Assembly: GCA_964596695.1 (NCBI GenBank)
Contig: CAZQVE010000001.1
Span: forward strand, 186,001 to 250,000
Length of the DNA stretch: 64,000 nt
Reading direction: 5' to 3'
DNA from: UBA2112 sp964596695
GTDB lineage: Bacteria; Patescibacteriota; Saccharimonadia; Saccharimonadales; Saccharimonadaceae
Shown here: positions 15,769 through 24,419 of the stretch, one piece after another
How positions within the stretch are numbered: the first letter of the stretch is position 1
How the letters are laid out: every line of letters begins with the position of its first letter
The notes under the pieces: generated by a model
Databases searched by the model: none
What the model saw: only the letters and a program-made list of their open reading frames with translations
Told to the model about the DNA's origin: nothing
Program-made: the position numbers and the translations under genes

Positions 15769-17655
15769 TTATCGAGCGTCCTTCGGTATTTTGACTGCTT
15801 TGAGGTCTTGGATCTTTTGCGTTAGTTCGGCTATTTTATCCCATGACGACCCGTCGGACAGGACGGTCAGCACGAAGGTGCCGTGGTCGGAATCATAGAC
15901 GATTGCCGTGTCGTTGTGGATCGATCCGCTTTCACCGATAATATGCGCGACTTCGGGTACATCCGCGCCGGCAGGAATACCGGCATTATTCCGTGTTACC
16001 CTGGCGGTGCTCAGGATTTTCTGCCCGCCCTCGACACGCGCGATGCTGTTTTTAGACAGACCAACCATGACTTTTTGCAGATCATTGGCGGATGTCAGCG
16101 TATCGTCTCCGGCAAACACGGTATTGGTCAGCCCTAACTCTTGGCCGCGTGATGCCAGCTGTGCGTAGCCGAAGAAGTTGTAGAACCCGCGGATACATCC
16201 TGTGTCAAACCGCTGATACATATACTTGAAACAATTGGTGGCGTTCGTGCTGCCGCTGATAATGTCAACCGGACGCGCCACGCCGGCGTAATCCTGCATG
16301 ACATAGGTGTAGCCAAGGTAAAGCGAGTGGATACCGGCCGCCTTGAACTTAGCATCGGCATTGTACGTCGCATGACGCGGGTATCGGACTCCGCTTATCT
16401 CGGTAAACGCCAGACCCCATGTGCCAGGGTTGTCGTGCGCATACTGCGCCAGCAGCGCCGAAAAGCCGTTGCTGGTCGGCGTGTACTTGCGTGTGTACAC
16501 GGTCGTTGGTCCCACGACGACAGTGGCGCCGACTGCTTTTTGAACCTTGCCCTTGATATAGTCCGTGACTGATTGGGCGATCTTAGGGACGTCCAAGTCC
16601 CGACCGCTCGTACCGTTGGCGCGCGACGTTTCGGTAAAGTCCAGCGTACTCACCTTGCTTACACCAGGCTTCTTGATAAGCTTAGCGGCGATTCCTTCGT
16701 CGAGGTAATCGTGCATGCGTTTTTCGTTAACGCTCCATTTGAGGCTCGCTTGTTGGTTGCCGGTGTTGTCGATTGTCTGCTCTGGCACGTCGGCCGTAAA
16801 GTCGAGCCAGCTCAGCACGACACGGCCGGGGATTTTGTCGGTCTCCGAATCAACAGTAATCGGCATCGGCACAGCCATGCGGCTATTCAACACCGCCGCC
16901 AGGTCACGCGCCATGTCGTCGGATATCGGTGCCGGTGTTTCGTCGATCGAGATACGAACACTGTTTGCCTTGTCCGGATCGGGCTTTACCTGCGATAAGA
17001 TCTCCTGAAACTCCGTGATGTTGCAGTTGCCGCCCGTGATCGAAGGGACAAGCTGCAGCTGCGTGTCCACAAGCTTCAGGGTCGCGTTTTGCGGTGGAAT
17101 ACTACAGTCGTCACCGACCTTGCTCTGCGTGTATTCGGAAATCTTGTTTTTGTCATAGGTATAGGCGATATCGCCCGGCTTCTGTAGCGCCGATGCCCAA
17201 AATATAGAACCAGGAATGATTCGCAGATAGAACGGATACTTGAGCGGCTCGATACGGGCGCTGTTGTCGACGCCAATTCCGACTTCGCTCATCTTCGGTG
17301 ACTGGAAAGCTGCCTGGTTCTTGCCAAAATAGATGTCCAGTTTGAGCCCGCCGTAGGCGTTGTCCAGCTCCTTGGCCGCGTCGCGACGATGCATACCGCC
17401 GAGGGCAAGCCCGTCGATACTCGTACCCGGAATCAACTGGCTGCTTGGATACACTATCTGGAAAATCGTCTCTGCCAACAAAACGACCGCCACGAATATC
17501 AACAACAGCAGCTTCCAGTGTTGCTTGACCCAATAGTCAAACTTCATACCGCCACCGACACCCGGATTGGGCGTAGGATTCATGCTCGGAAACTGATTAG
17601 GATTCATACCGCTATTCGGGTTGAAGTTCATACCACTATTAGAACCGTCGTACAT
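15769..17655 (-). CDS. Beta-lactamase-fold pseudoenzyme, membrane-anchored
   Basis: A 628-residue paralogue of the next upstream protein: a Pro/Asn-rich head, one membrane helix (WKLLLLIFVAVVLLAE), YoaR-type peptidoglycan-binding-like repeats (IPGTSIDGLALGG), and a C-terminal class-A beta-lactamase/transpeptidase fold. Aligned with its neighbour, the active-site residues are gone: STYK becomes GIHS, SDN becomes DTG, and KVG becomes IIG. It probably binds wall material or regulates its active twin rather than acting as an enzyme. ATG at 17655 has a TATAAT nine bases upstream; a GTG at 17709 inside the preceding gene is the alternative start. Confidence 0.78.
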   Translation of the reverse strand: MYDGSNSGMNFNPNSGMNPNQFPSMNPTPNPGVGGGMKFDYWVKQHWKLLLLIFVAVVLLAETIFQIVYPSSQLIPGTSIDGLALGGMHRRDAAKELDNAYGGLKLDIYFGKNQAAFQSPKMSEVGIGVDNSARIEPLKYPFYLRIIPGSIFWASALQKPGDIAYTYDKNKISEYTQSKVGDDCSIPPQNATLKLVDTQLQLVPSITGGNCNITEFQEILSQVKPDPDKANSVRISIDETPAPISDDMARDLAAVLNSRMAVPMPITVDSETDKIPGRVVLSWLDFTADVPEQTIDNTGNQQASLKWSVNEKRMHDYLDEGIAAKLIKKPGVSKVSTLDFTETSRANGTSGRDLDVPKIAQSVTDYIKGKVQKAVGATVVVGPTTVYTRKYTPTSNGFSALLAQYAHDNPGTWGLAFTEISGVRYPRHATYNADAKFKAAGIHSLYLGYTYVMQDYAGVARPVDIISGSTNATNCFKYMYQRFDTGCIRGFYNFFGYAQLASRGQELGLTNTVFAGDDTLTSANDLQKVMVGLSKNSIARVEGGQKILSTARVTRNNAGIPAGADVPEVAHIIGESGSIHNDTAIVYDSDHGTFVLTVLSDGSSWDKIAELTQKIQDLKAVKIPKDAR

Positions 17656-17664
17656 ATACCGTTG

Positions 17665-17670
17665 ATTATA
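17665..17670 (-). promoter_or_regulatory. Internal -10 before the pseudoenzyme gene
   Basis: TATAAT read leftward, nine bases from the ATG at 17655, so a transcript from here would be essentially leaderless. The hexamer 17 bases further upstream (TAGGAA) is a poor -35. Confidence 0.4.
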
Positions 17671-17690
17671 GATTATGCTCGTGCTTTTTC

Positions 17691-19439
17691 CTAGCTTGCC
17701 GCACGCCACTGTTCAATAGCACGGGTCAGCTCAGCGATTGTCCCCCAACTACTGTGGTCGGTCATGATAACGAGAATATAGGTACCGCTGGGGCTATAAA
17801 CAATCGACGCGTCATGCAGCAACGCGTACAAGAAGCCGACCTTGTCTGCTACCGTGCCGTTGGCACCAGCCGGAATACCGCGACGATACACATTGCCCTT
17901 CATGGCCGTGATGAACGTACTGGTACTACCCGGTGACAACAACTGTCCTGACTGCAGCATACCGAGAAACGCCGCTTCGTCTGCTGGCGTTGACTGGATG
18001 TATCCGTGCATAAACGAACTACGCGACAGGCCGATAGCATGTATCTCGTTGGTCAGCTCGCTATAACCGATCTTTTTTAGCAGGGCTTCGGCGCACGCAT
18101 TGTCTGACAACCGAATCATGTCGTTGAAACACGTGGTCAGGTCCCTGCCGCCCTGAATCTGATCGCTCCAGTGCCAGCGGCCGTCGTCGATCCGCTTCAG
18201 CGTGCCGTAGGCCACGAACAGTTTGTAGGTGCTGGCCGTCTCGAATATCCGCGTGTCGTTATAGCCGGCATGACGGTGAGCGCCGCTCAGTTCGGCGTAA
18301 CTGATGCCGAACGTACCGGAATGCGACTGGGCAAACTGGGTCAACAGCGCCGCCAAGCCGGTGTCTGTTTGCGTGTACGTCCGGGTATAAACAGGTGTTG
18401 GTGAGACCGGCTTGACCGGCACTTTGTCCGGCATGGAGCCGCCACCCAACCATGCGTTCAGCTGGGTGATGAGCGTCGTGACATCAAGCACCTGTCCCAC
18501 GGCACCGTTCGTCTGGCTGGTAACTGTAAAGTCGCGCGTAGTGATATGGCTCGTCCCGGCCTTGACCGTTACGTTTGGCGACAAATGTTTAGCGAAGAAA
18601 TCTTGTGATCGGTCGGGGTTGATAGTAGCAACGATACCGCTGTCAGGCGCAGCGAAGTCGAGCCAGCCGAGCAGCGTGTCTTGCGGCACATCCACCACAT
18701 CGTCGCCAGCTTTGATTGACACGTCTTTCGTCTTGGCGAGTAGTTTGTCGGCGACTTTTTTGGCTGCGGCGTCGTGGATTTTGGCTGGATGCTGTTTCAT
18801 GGGTACGTGCAACGACGCGTCTTGCAGACGCGGTGCCGCTTTCGCGAGCAGGTTTTGTACGTCGTCCAGCTTGCAGGTACCGCCATCGATCGCCGGCACG
18901 ATCTGCAGCTTTTTGTCCTGGTACTTGAGCGTGGCGTTTTTTGCGATTATGTTACACGACTTGCCTAGCTCCTTTTTGACATATGCCTTGACCTTGGCGG
19001 TGTCGTGTTTGTAGTTTGGCGCCGCCGGCGACGTAACGGCATGCGCCCACCAAAGCGATGTCGGGATCAGGCGCAACCATAGCGGATACATGGCCGCGGT
19101 AACTTGCGGCTTGGTGTCAACGGACAAACCAATATCGGCCGGCTTCGGCTGCCGATACGGTTTGGGACTATTGCCAAAATACAGGCTGATCGACCGGTTC
19201 TTATACGCGTCGTTTAGTAGCTTCGTGGCTGCAGCCGACGATTTGCCGCCAACAGAGACGCCGTCGATCGTGGCATACAGCGGCAAATTATCCCATGGCA
19301 GCACTAATTGCACGATAATCAACACGCCGATTACCGCGCCACCACTACAAAGCCCCAGCCTTCGCCAATGCTGGCGAAGATAGCCACCTTTTACAGCTTC
19401 ATGAAGCCGTTTCATGCGGTCTATTATATCAGTTATCAA
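17691..19439 (-). CDS. Membrane-anchored serine beta-lactamase/transpeptidase-fold protein
   Basis: A 582-residue protein: cytoplasmic head, one membrane helix (about 31-48), an outer region of YoaR-type repeats (YATIDGVSVGG and DFAAPDS segments), then a class-A beta-lactamase domain (about 365-582). The catalytic set is complete: STYK (403-406), SDN (445-447) and KVG (533-535, normally KTG/KSG). It likely acts on peptidoglycan or beta-lactams outside the membrane. Its start overlaps the LexA-like gene by 11 bases, tying it to that operon. The pseudoenzyme twin lies directly downstream. Confidence 0.85.
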   Translation of the reverse strand: MITDIIDRMKRLHEAVKGGYLRQHWRRLGLCSGGAVIGVLIIVQLVLPWDNLPLYATIDGVSVGGKSSAAATKLLNDAYKNRSISLYFGNSPKPYRQPKPADIGLSVDTKPQVTAAMYPLWLRLIPTSLWWAHAVTSPAAPNYKHDTAKVKAYVKKELGKSCNIIAKNATLKYQDKKLQIVPAIDGGTCKLDDVQNLLAKAAPRLQDASLHVPMKQHPAKIHDAAAKKVADKLLAKTKDVSIKAGDDVVDVPQDTLLGWLDFAAPDSGIVATINPDRSQDFFAKHLSPNVTVKAGTSHITTRDFTVTSQTNGAVGQVLDVTTLITQLNAWLGGGSMPDKVPVKPVSPTPVYTRTYTQTDTGLAALLTQFAQSHSGTFGISYAELSGAHRHAGYNDTRIFETASTYKLFVAYGTLKRIDDGRWHWSDQIQGGRDLTTCFNDMIRLSDNACAEALLKKIGYSELTNEIHAIGLSRSSFMHGYIQSTPADEAAFLGMLQSGQLLSPGSTSTFITAMKGNVYRRGIPAGANGTVADKVGFLYALLHDASIVYSPSGTYILVIMTDHSSWGTIAELTRAIEQWRAAS

Positions 19440-19782
19440 GAAGTTCTAGTGCTTTTCTGAGCGTTGTCAGCTCGTCTTCAGTCGCCCCGGCGGTTTCACG
19501 CTTGATAACCTCCGTCCGCAACCACGCCAAGTGGTCTGGCGGATGGTGTATATCGCTACCCGGCTGCTCACTGGCGAGTCGGATCGAGCGCGCTGATTTG
19601 TCCTTTTTGACCAAGTATCCCTTGGCAATAAGTCCGTCCACATGCACTGCCACGGTAGAGACGGATTTATATCCCAGCGCCGCCATGACCTCGCGGTAGC
19701 TCGGCGCGTAATTGTGCTCGTCTAGAAAATCACTAATAAACTGCAGTAGCTCCTGCTGCTTCTTCGTCGTTCTGTCACGCAT
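19429..19782 (-). CDS. LexA-like repressor lacking the peptidase domain
   Basis: A 117-residue protein with the LexA-type winged helix (TTKKQQELLQFISDFLDEHN, APSYREVMAALGYKS, then VSTVAVHVDGLIAKGYLVK). The autocleavage peptidase (Ser/Lys dyad) of full LexA is absent; a helical tail of about 45 residues follows. ATG at 19782 follows GGGAGG located inside the preceding gene, whose TGA stop overlaps the start region; 19815 is a weaker in-frame start. It may control this operon, but cannot respond to RecA by self-cleavage as LexA does. Confidence 0.85.
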   Translation of the reverse strand: MRDRTTKKQQELLQFISDFLDEHNYAPSYREVMAALGYKSVSTVAVHVDGLIAKGYLVKKDKSARSIRLASEQPGSDIHHPPDHLAWLRTEVIKRETAGATEDELTTLRKALELLDN

Positions 19783-21109
19783 GACGTTTCCTCCCTTTGC
19801 TTTTTGTTTTTTCATGTTCTATATGCTGTCCAGCGAATCCATAACTAATAGCCAGTCCGGCCAGCCCCCACCAGACGATACTCACCGTATCGTCGACCCA
19901 TACGGGCAAAAACAACCCGATAACCGCCAGTCCGACGCCGCTGGCAAACACGCCCAGCGCTATGATGTCTTGGCGGCGCGACCAGAGCCGGCGCATGATT
20001 TCGACGAACAACCACGCAAACAACGCCAGACCGATCCAGCCAGCTTCATGAGCGACGAACAAATACTGGTTTTCGATGATAAGCGGCGAATCGCTGCCAA
20101 GTGAAGCCGAGCCGGTACTGCCTACACCATAGCCCAGCGGTTCACTCACGACGGCTCGTAAACCGTTGAGTAGCGAACTGGCATGACCAGCATTTGAATC
20201 CACCGCCGCCCCCGTAGTTGGGTTATCGTGCAAGACGACATTTGCCACGAACGACGTGTCACGCAGCGCGAACAGCCCGCCCGCAATGACGATCGTTAGC
20301 GCGCCAAGCGCCAACCACACCCGGCGTCGAGCCCGACCAGTGACCGCCACGACCAGTACGGTCAGCAGTGCCACGGCGGCGCCTATCAGACTACTGCGCG
20401 AATAACTAACTCCAAGCGCCAGTCCGGCTGCAGCCGCCCCGACGCCAATCAGCACCCAGTCACGCGGCTTCATCCGGCTTTTCAGCGCGAACGCCGCCAG
20501 TATGGTAATGACGATAACCGCGTACGCACCGAGCGGATTCGGTCCGCGCAGCGTGCTGTTCAGCCGAACATACGTCTGGTTTTCGTCGACCAGCAGATAC
20601 GGCGTGATCGTGCTTTTGCTATAGCCGATATTCGCCAGGATATCGCGCGGCAGAACAAACTGCTGCAACAGCGCGAAGCCCAGTACCACTACTGCTCCGG
20701 CGGCAAATACCCATGCAAACAACTTCCGATACCGGGGAAGTAGCCGTAATGTGCCGTAGACTAGCACGAAATACAGCACGAACCGCAGATCGATCAGTAG
20801 TCCGGCACCCGCTTGCTGTAAGCTATTCTGGAATAAACCAACCAGCAGCAAATGCAGACCGGCAAACACCAGGCTTAGCTGCATGACTCGGTCGCCGAGC
20901 AGTTCATCTACCTTTTTGCGACGAGCCGCCGTGACGATTAGCAGTACCAGTGCCACACCCATCAAGACTTCTTTCCATGCCTTGATATAGTTCACTTGAT
21001 CCGGCCAGACCGTTCCCAGCCACACCGTTAGCGGTGCGTGTACCACGATCAACGCGGCAATCACCAGCAATATCCCGACCAACACCCTCTCAATAAGGTT
21101 ATGTTTCAT
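19775..21109 (-). CDS. O-antigen ligase / polymerase-like membrane protein
   Basis: A 444-residue protein with about 11-12 membrane helices and one long outer loop (about 305-345), the layout of Wzy_C/WaaL proteins that join or polymerise undecaprenyl-linked glycans. Conserved features are the Arg in LRGPNPLGAY (about 188) and a His in the loop and the FVAHEAGWIG segment. A polar basic tail (EHEKTKSKGRKRHA) ends the protein. In a cell without an outer membrane it would move polysaccharide onto a wall or lipid acceptor. It heads the leftward operon with the repressor and beta-lactamase-fold genes. Confidence 0.85.
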   Translation of the reverse strand: MKHNLIERVLVGILLVIAALIVVHAPLTVWLGTVWPDQVNYIKAWKEVLMGVALVLLIVTAARRKKVDELLGDRVMQLSLVFAGLHLLLVGLFQNSLQQAGAGLLIDLRFVLYFVLVYGTLRLLPRYRKLFAWVFAAGAVVVLGFALLQQFVLPRDILANIGYSKSTITPYLLVDENQTYVRLNSTLRGPNPLGAYAVIVITILAAFALKSRMKPRDWVLIGVGAAAAGLALGVSYSRSSLIGAAVALLTVLVVAVTGRARRRVWLALGALTIVIAGGLFALRDTSFVANVVLHDNPTTGAAVDSNAGHASSLLNGLRAVVSEPLGYGVGSTGSASLGSDSPLIIENQYLFVAHEAGWIGLALFAWLFVEIMRRLWSRRQDIIALGVFASGVGLAVIGLFLPVWVDDTVSIVWWGLAGLAISYGFAGQHIEHEKTKSKGRKRHA

Positions 21110-21141
21110 AGCTTAAGTATAAACTACGCAACAATAAAATC

Positions 21142-21171
21142 ATTTTATTCTAGCCGTTAGTACCTTGTCGA
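21142..21171 (-). promoter_or_regulatory. Promoter of the ligase operon
   Basis: Leftward -35 TCGACA (21166-21171), an 18-base spacer and -10 TAAAAT (21142-21147). An AT-only palindrome AATAAAAT-ATTTTATT (about 21133-21149) overlaps the -10. Moderate support. Confidence 0.4.
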
Positions 21172-21176
21172 CATTA

Positions 21177-22640
21177 TTACGCTGTAAGTAGAAAGTAACT
21201 CAGCGGCAACGTAACGGAGTTACTACTTTTCTTGAGCGGTGACGAACTGACCGTAATGCCATATTTACATGCATACCTTATCTTGCTTGCATTCGCCTGG
21301 CTTGGCTTCTTATTACCGTAGCCAACTTCGATACATATCTTCGTATGATCACTCGCGACTATGAAGTCGGCACCGTTATCAGATGCGTCGTACGTAACGC
21401 TCAATCCGGTCATCGTCGTGACACCCTGCCGTGTAAGTATCGACAAATAGAGGCTAGCTATGTCCTCTAGCAAGAACCCTTTGTAGTCGTCATAGCTAGT
21501 GACACTGCCGACGAAATTAAAATACATACTCCTGTACGCTGACGACACAAATAAGTATTTAGAGGGTTTCGTTGAGGGCTTCGCCGTCTGTGCCATATGT
21601 TGCGCGTGCGGATAGATGCGCTGAATCACACTAGCCTTTTCTAACGCATCAAATAACGCCGTCAATACCGTACGATCTATTTCGTACTCCCTCGATAATG
21701 CACTCATGCTAACAATTGAGCTACCGGCAAGACCATATAGAATTGGACGAACCTTTCTAATCGTCGGACCGTCAAAGTTACCAAATGCGGTAATATCTTT
21801 ATTAACTATCGTTGTGACAATTTGATCAATCTGTTGGTATATATATGTTTCATTGTCATCATAGCTCAACGTAAACGGAAGGTTCGCATACTTTATATAC
21901 TTATCTATGTCATTTTGCTTAAGGTTATTGCTCTGCCAATATCTTTTAACATCGTCTTGCAATACAGACAGGGCGTTATATAAAGAATCTACATCTTCGG
22001 ACTGGTATAGTGCGTCTCGTATCTTTTGTCCCAGTCCGGCGATTGGCCTACGGTTATCCCGCAGAAGAATATATTCAGTAAATGACATCGGGTGCAATGT
22101 TTCTGGTAATATCCTGCGTGCGGTATCACTATCTAGGACTCTTCTAATCTCAGATACCGAAGAGCCTGTTGTTACAATAAATATGTAGTCGCTTCGGTCG
22201 GTAAGCGTTTTTAGTGATAATGCCCAGTTCGGGTCAAAATGAATCTCATCTAAAAATATATAAATCGGGTGATCCAACGTTTCGAGCGGCTTTCCTAGAA
22301 TTCCTTCATACGCGTTGATTATTTCTTTAACTCCAATTTCTAGATCTGATTTTGCGCTATCGATTGAAACAAAGATTTTGTGTTCCGGCGGACACTGAAT
22401 TGACTGAAATAACTGCGAGATCATGGTCGTCTTGCCAACACCGCGCAAGCCCAGTATTGCGATCCACCGCGGATCCTGTCCGGCCTGAAAATTCTTCAGT
22501 AACCTTTCAAGCTTGAGGATTGCGCTGCGCCTATGGAATTTTTGCTTTGACACACGGTCAATGATTGCATTCTTAGTTCGCGCATCACTGACCGCAAGCT
22601 GCTTGCGCACATATGCATTAATTAACTCAGTGTCTGCCAT
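21177..22640 (-). CDS. Orphan AAA ATPase with DUF4143-like nuclease-fold tail
   Basis: A 487-residue protein of the AAA_14/DUF4143 kind. It has Walker A GLRGVGKTT (about 79-87), Walker B IYIFLDEIH (about 125-133), sensor TTGSS, then a winged-helix part (about 310-345) and a C-terminal restriction-endonuclease-like region with GADFIV and CIEVGYGNKK. Proteins of this class are frequent in CPR and archaea, are often lone mobile genes, and have no settled function. ATG at 22640 is chosen because a -10 (TATATT) lies eight bases upstream; an ORF start at 22673 would fall inside the palindrome. It has more A/T than its neighbours. Confidence 0.85.
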   Translation of the reverse strand: MADTELINAYVRKQLAVSDARTKNAIIDRVSKQKFHRRSAILKLERLLKNFQAGQDPRWIAILGLRGVGKTTMISQLFQSIQCPPEHKIFVSIDSAKSDLEIGVKEIINAYEGILGKPLETLDHPIYIFLDEIHFDPNWALSLKTLTDRSDYIFIVTTGSSVSEIRRVLDSDTARRILPETLHPMSFTEYILLRDNRRPIAGLGQKIRDALYQSEDVDSLYNALSVLQDDVKRYWQSNNLKQNDIDKYIKYANLPFTLSYDDNETYIYQQIDQIVTTIVNKDITAFGNFDGPTIRKVRPILYGLAGSSIVSMSALSREYEIDRTVLTALFDALEKASVIQRIYPHAQHMAQTAKPSTKPSKYLFVSSAYRSMYFNFVGSVTSYDDYKGFLLEDIASLYLSILTRQGVTTMTGLSVTYDASDNGADFIVASDHTKICIEVGYGNKKPSQANASKIRYACKYGITVSSSPLKKSSNSVTLPLSYFLLTA

Positions 22641-22648
22641 ATCAGATA

Positions 22649-22677
22649 AATATACCGTATATACGTCAAGCATTCAA
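22649..22677 (-). promoter_or_regulatory. Palindrome-overlapping promoter of the AAA ATPase gene
   Basis: Leftward -35 TTGAAT (22672-22677), a 17-base spacer, and -10 TATATT (22649-22654), then eight bases to the ATG at 22640. The -35 is part of the end of the 42-bp palindrome, so a protein bound there would block this promoter. Confidence 0.6.
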
Positions 22678-22712
22678 GCACTTGCCGATTTAAATCGGCA
22701 AGTGCTTGAATG
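22671..22712. repeat. Perfect 42-bp palindrome
   Basis: Two uninterrupted 21-base arms with no loop; the left arm is 22671-22691 and the right arm 22692-22712, centred on TTTAAA. The outer part reads CATTCAAGCACTTGCCG. It overlaps the -35 of the leftward AAA gene and abuts a DnaA box. It could be an operator for a dimer of dimers or a cruciform site. It is not a normal terminator, since no U-run follows. Confidence 0.9.
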
Positions 22713-22793
22713 TGGAAAACTGCTATCTGTTACAGCCCTGTGTCACTTGTTATCCACAAGCGGCTTCTGAAGATTCTTCTTTTCTGTGGATAA
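22711..22793. promoter_or_regulatory. DnaA-box cluster away from the origin
   Basis: TGTGGAAAA (22711-22719), a perfect TTATCCACA (22750-22758) and a perfect inverted box TGTGGATAA (22785-22793) lie within 83 bases of non-coding DNA. The boxes match those around dnaA at 58 kb. They may titrate DnaA or regulate the flanking divergent genes. Confidence 0.6.
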
Positions 22794-22934
22794 ACGTATG
22801 CTTTTCATCTGTTGGAGGCTCTCCTTCGTCCTCATCCCCCGTTTTGTAGAGCTAATGCTCCTATAGCCTCTTGCTATGTTGAGATCCTGAAACTTGAAAA
22901 CAATCCGCACAGTGATAGTAACTACTAGGGATGA

Positions 22935-22940
22935 TATACT
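22935..22940 (+). promoter_or_regulatory. -10 of the sugar-phosphate transferase gene
   Basis: TATACT preceded by TGA (extended -10), eleven bases before the ATG at 22952. The leader would be only a few bases. No convincing -35. Confidence 0.5.
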
Positions 22941-22951
22941 TTACGTAGATT

Positions 22952-24388
22952 ATGCCCACCCGTAATACAAAGTTCTATAGTTTGATACTCGTCCTGGCGG
23001 ATATGTTTATCCTGCTGGTTACTTTTGCGTTGGCATATATTATCCGTGTTATCTACGACCCGCGGCCGCTCCTGGCTCCGGTTTACGCCGCCGACTACGC
23101 CAGTGCGTTTCTCGCTATGCTACCTATCTGGGTGATTATCTTTGCTTCGCTTGGCCTCTATAACGCCAGTACGTACAACCGCCGCCTCGTCGAATGGAGC
23201 AAGATCGCGCTCGGCGCCTTTATCGGCATATTGGTTATCATCGGCTGGGAATACGTCAGCGGCAAACTCTTCTTCCCTGCCCGCCTCGTGGCAGTTTATG
23301 CGCTGGCCGGGTCGTTCCTGCTGGTTCTGCTGGAACGCGAGGTGTTGCGTCTGGTGCGCGACTTACTGTTCCGCTACGGCCGGGGTATCAGCCGAGTGTT
23401 GATTGTCGGCAACAGCGACGCCACGCACGATATCGCCGCCACCCTCTCGAACACCAGCGAAAGCGGCTATCGTATCGTCGCCATCGCCGGGCCCGCCAAG
23501 GTCATTCCCGACAACCTGGTCGTGGAACACTTCACGACTGTCGAGTCAGCGCTCAAACAAGTACGCGAGCTCGGTATTACGACTATCATCCAGACCGACC
23601 TGTACGACAGCGCCGAGCGCAACCAGCGTGTTCTGGGCGCGGCGCAAATCAATCATATCAGCTACAACTTTATACCGGGTGAACCGGAATTCTATACCGG
23701 CAAAAACACCGTCGATGTCTTCCTTGGCTACCCGATGATTACCGTCAGCCAAACCCCGCTGATCGGCTGGGGCGCAATTATGAAGGGCGTCTTCGACCGC
23801 CTCGTGGCGCTTGTCGCGCTTGTCGTCCTGTCGCCAGTTTTCCTCGTGCTGATTGTCCTGCAAAAGATTCTTAACCCCGGCCCGATATTCTACGTGAGCA
23901 AGCGCCTGAGCCGCTTTAGCCAGCCAGTACGACTGATAAAATTCCGCAGCATGCGGCCAGAATTTGGCAAGAAGGACGCTGCCGACGAATTCCGAGCCAT
24001 GGGACGCGACGATCTGGCCGACGAATACGAAAAGAACCGCAAGGTCGAAAACGACCCGCGCATTACCAGATTCGGCCATTTCCTGCGAGCGACATCGCTC
24101 GACGAACTGCCCCAGCTCGTCAACGTACTAAAGGGTGATCTGAGCATGGTCGGACCACGACCAATCTTGCCGCAAGAGGTCAAATTCTCGCCCGCTAAAA
24201 CGGCGTTGCTGCACAGCGTCAAATCCGGTGTAACCGGGCTTTGGCAAGTCTCTGGCCGCAGTAATTTGTCGTTCGAAGAACGAATCGATCTGGAAACATT
24301 TTACGCACAAAACTGGTCGTTCTGGCTGGACATCAAGATTCTCTTCAAGACCGTTGCCGTGGTTCTACGCAAGACTGGCGCCAAATAA
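22952..24388 (+). CDS. Priming polyprenyl-phosphate sugar-phosphate transferase (WcaJ/PglC type)
   Basis: A 478-residue membrane protein that starts glycan synthesis by moving a sugar phosphate from a UDP-sugar to undecaprenyl phosphate. N-terminal membrane helices (about 8-30, 45-68, 83-102, 107-127), a CoA-binding-like Rossmann region (about 145-250), then a re-entrant helix and the sugar transferase domain (about 272-478) with KFRSM, DPRITRFGHFLRATSLDELPQ and the SMVGPRP motif. Length is usual for the family. It stands at the head of the rightward polysaccharide gene set. Confidence 0.95.
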   Translation: MPTRNTKFYSLILVLADMFILLVTFALAYIIRVIYDPRPLLAPVYAADYASAFLAMLPIWVIIFASLGLYNASTYNRRLVEWSKIALGAFIGILVIIGWEYVSGKLFFPARLVAVYALAGSFLLVLLEREVLRLVRDLLFRYGRGISRVLIVGNSDATHDIAATLSNTSESGYRIVAIAGPAKVIPDNLVVEHFTTVESALKQVRELGITTIIQTDLYDSAERNQRVLGAAQINHISYNFIPGEPEFYTGKNTVDVFLGYPMITVSQTPLIGWGAIMKGVFDRLVALVALVVLSPVFLVLIVLQKILNPGPIFYVSKRLSRFSQPVRLIKFRSMRPEFGKKDAADEFRAMGRDDLADEYEKNRKVENDPRITRFGHFLRATSLDELPQLVNVLKGDLSMVGPRPILPQEVKFSPAKTALLHSVKSGVTGLWQVSGRSNLSFEERIDLETFYAQNWSFWLDIKILFKTVAVVLRKTGAK

Positions 24389-24407
24389 CAGCGCGCGGCA
24401 GATAGGG

Positions 24408-24413
24408 TATAAT
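24408..24413 (+). promoter_or_regulatory. -10 six bases before the NYN-like remnant
   Basis: TATAAT followed by TAAGAT and the ATG at 24420, so any transcript would start at about the start codon. Confidence 0.5.
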
Positions 24414-24419
24414 TAAGAT

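Noticed and set aside
22641..22951. Possible small RNA or tRNA between the AAA ATPase and the priming transferase
   Set aside because: No tRNA arms, no terminator hairpin with a U-run in the right place; only the palindrome and DnaA boxes stand out.
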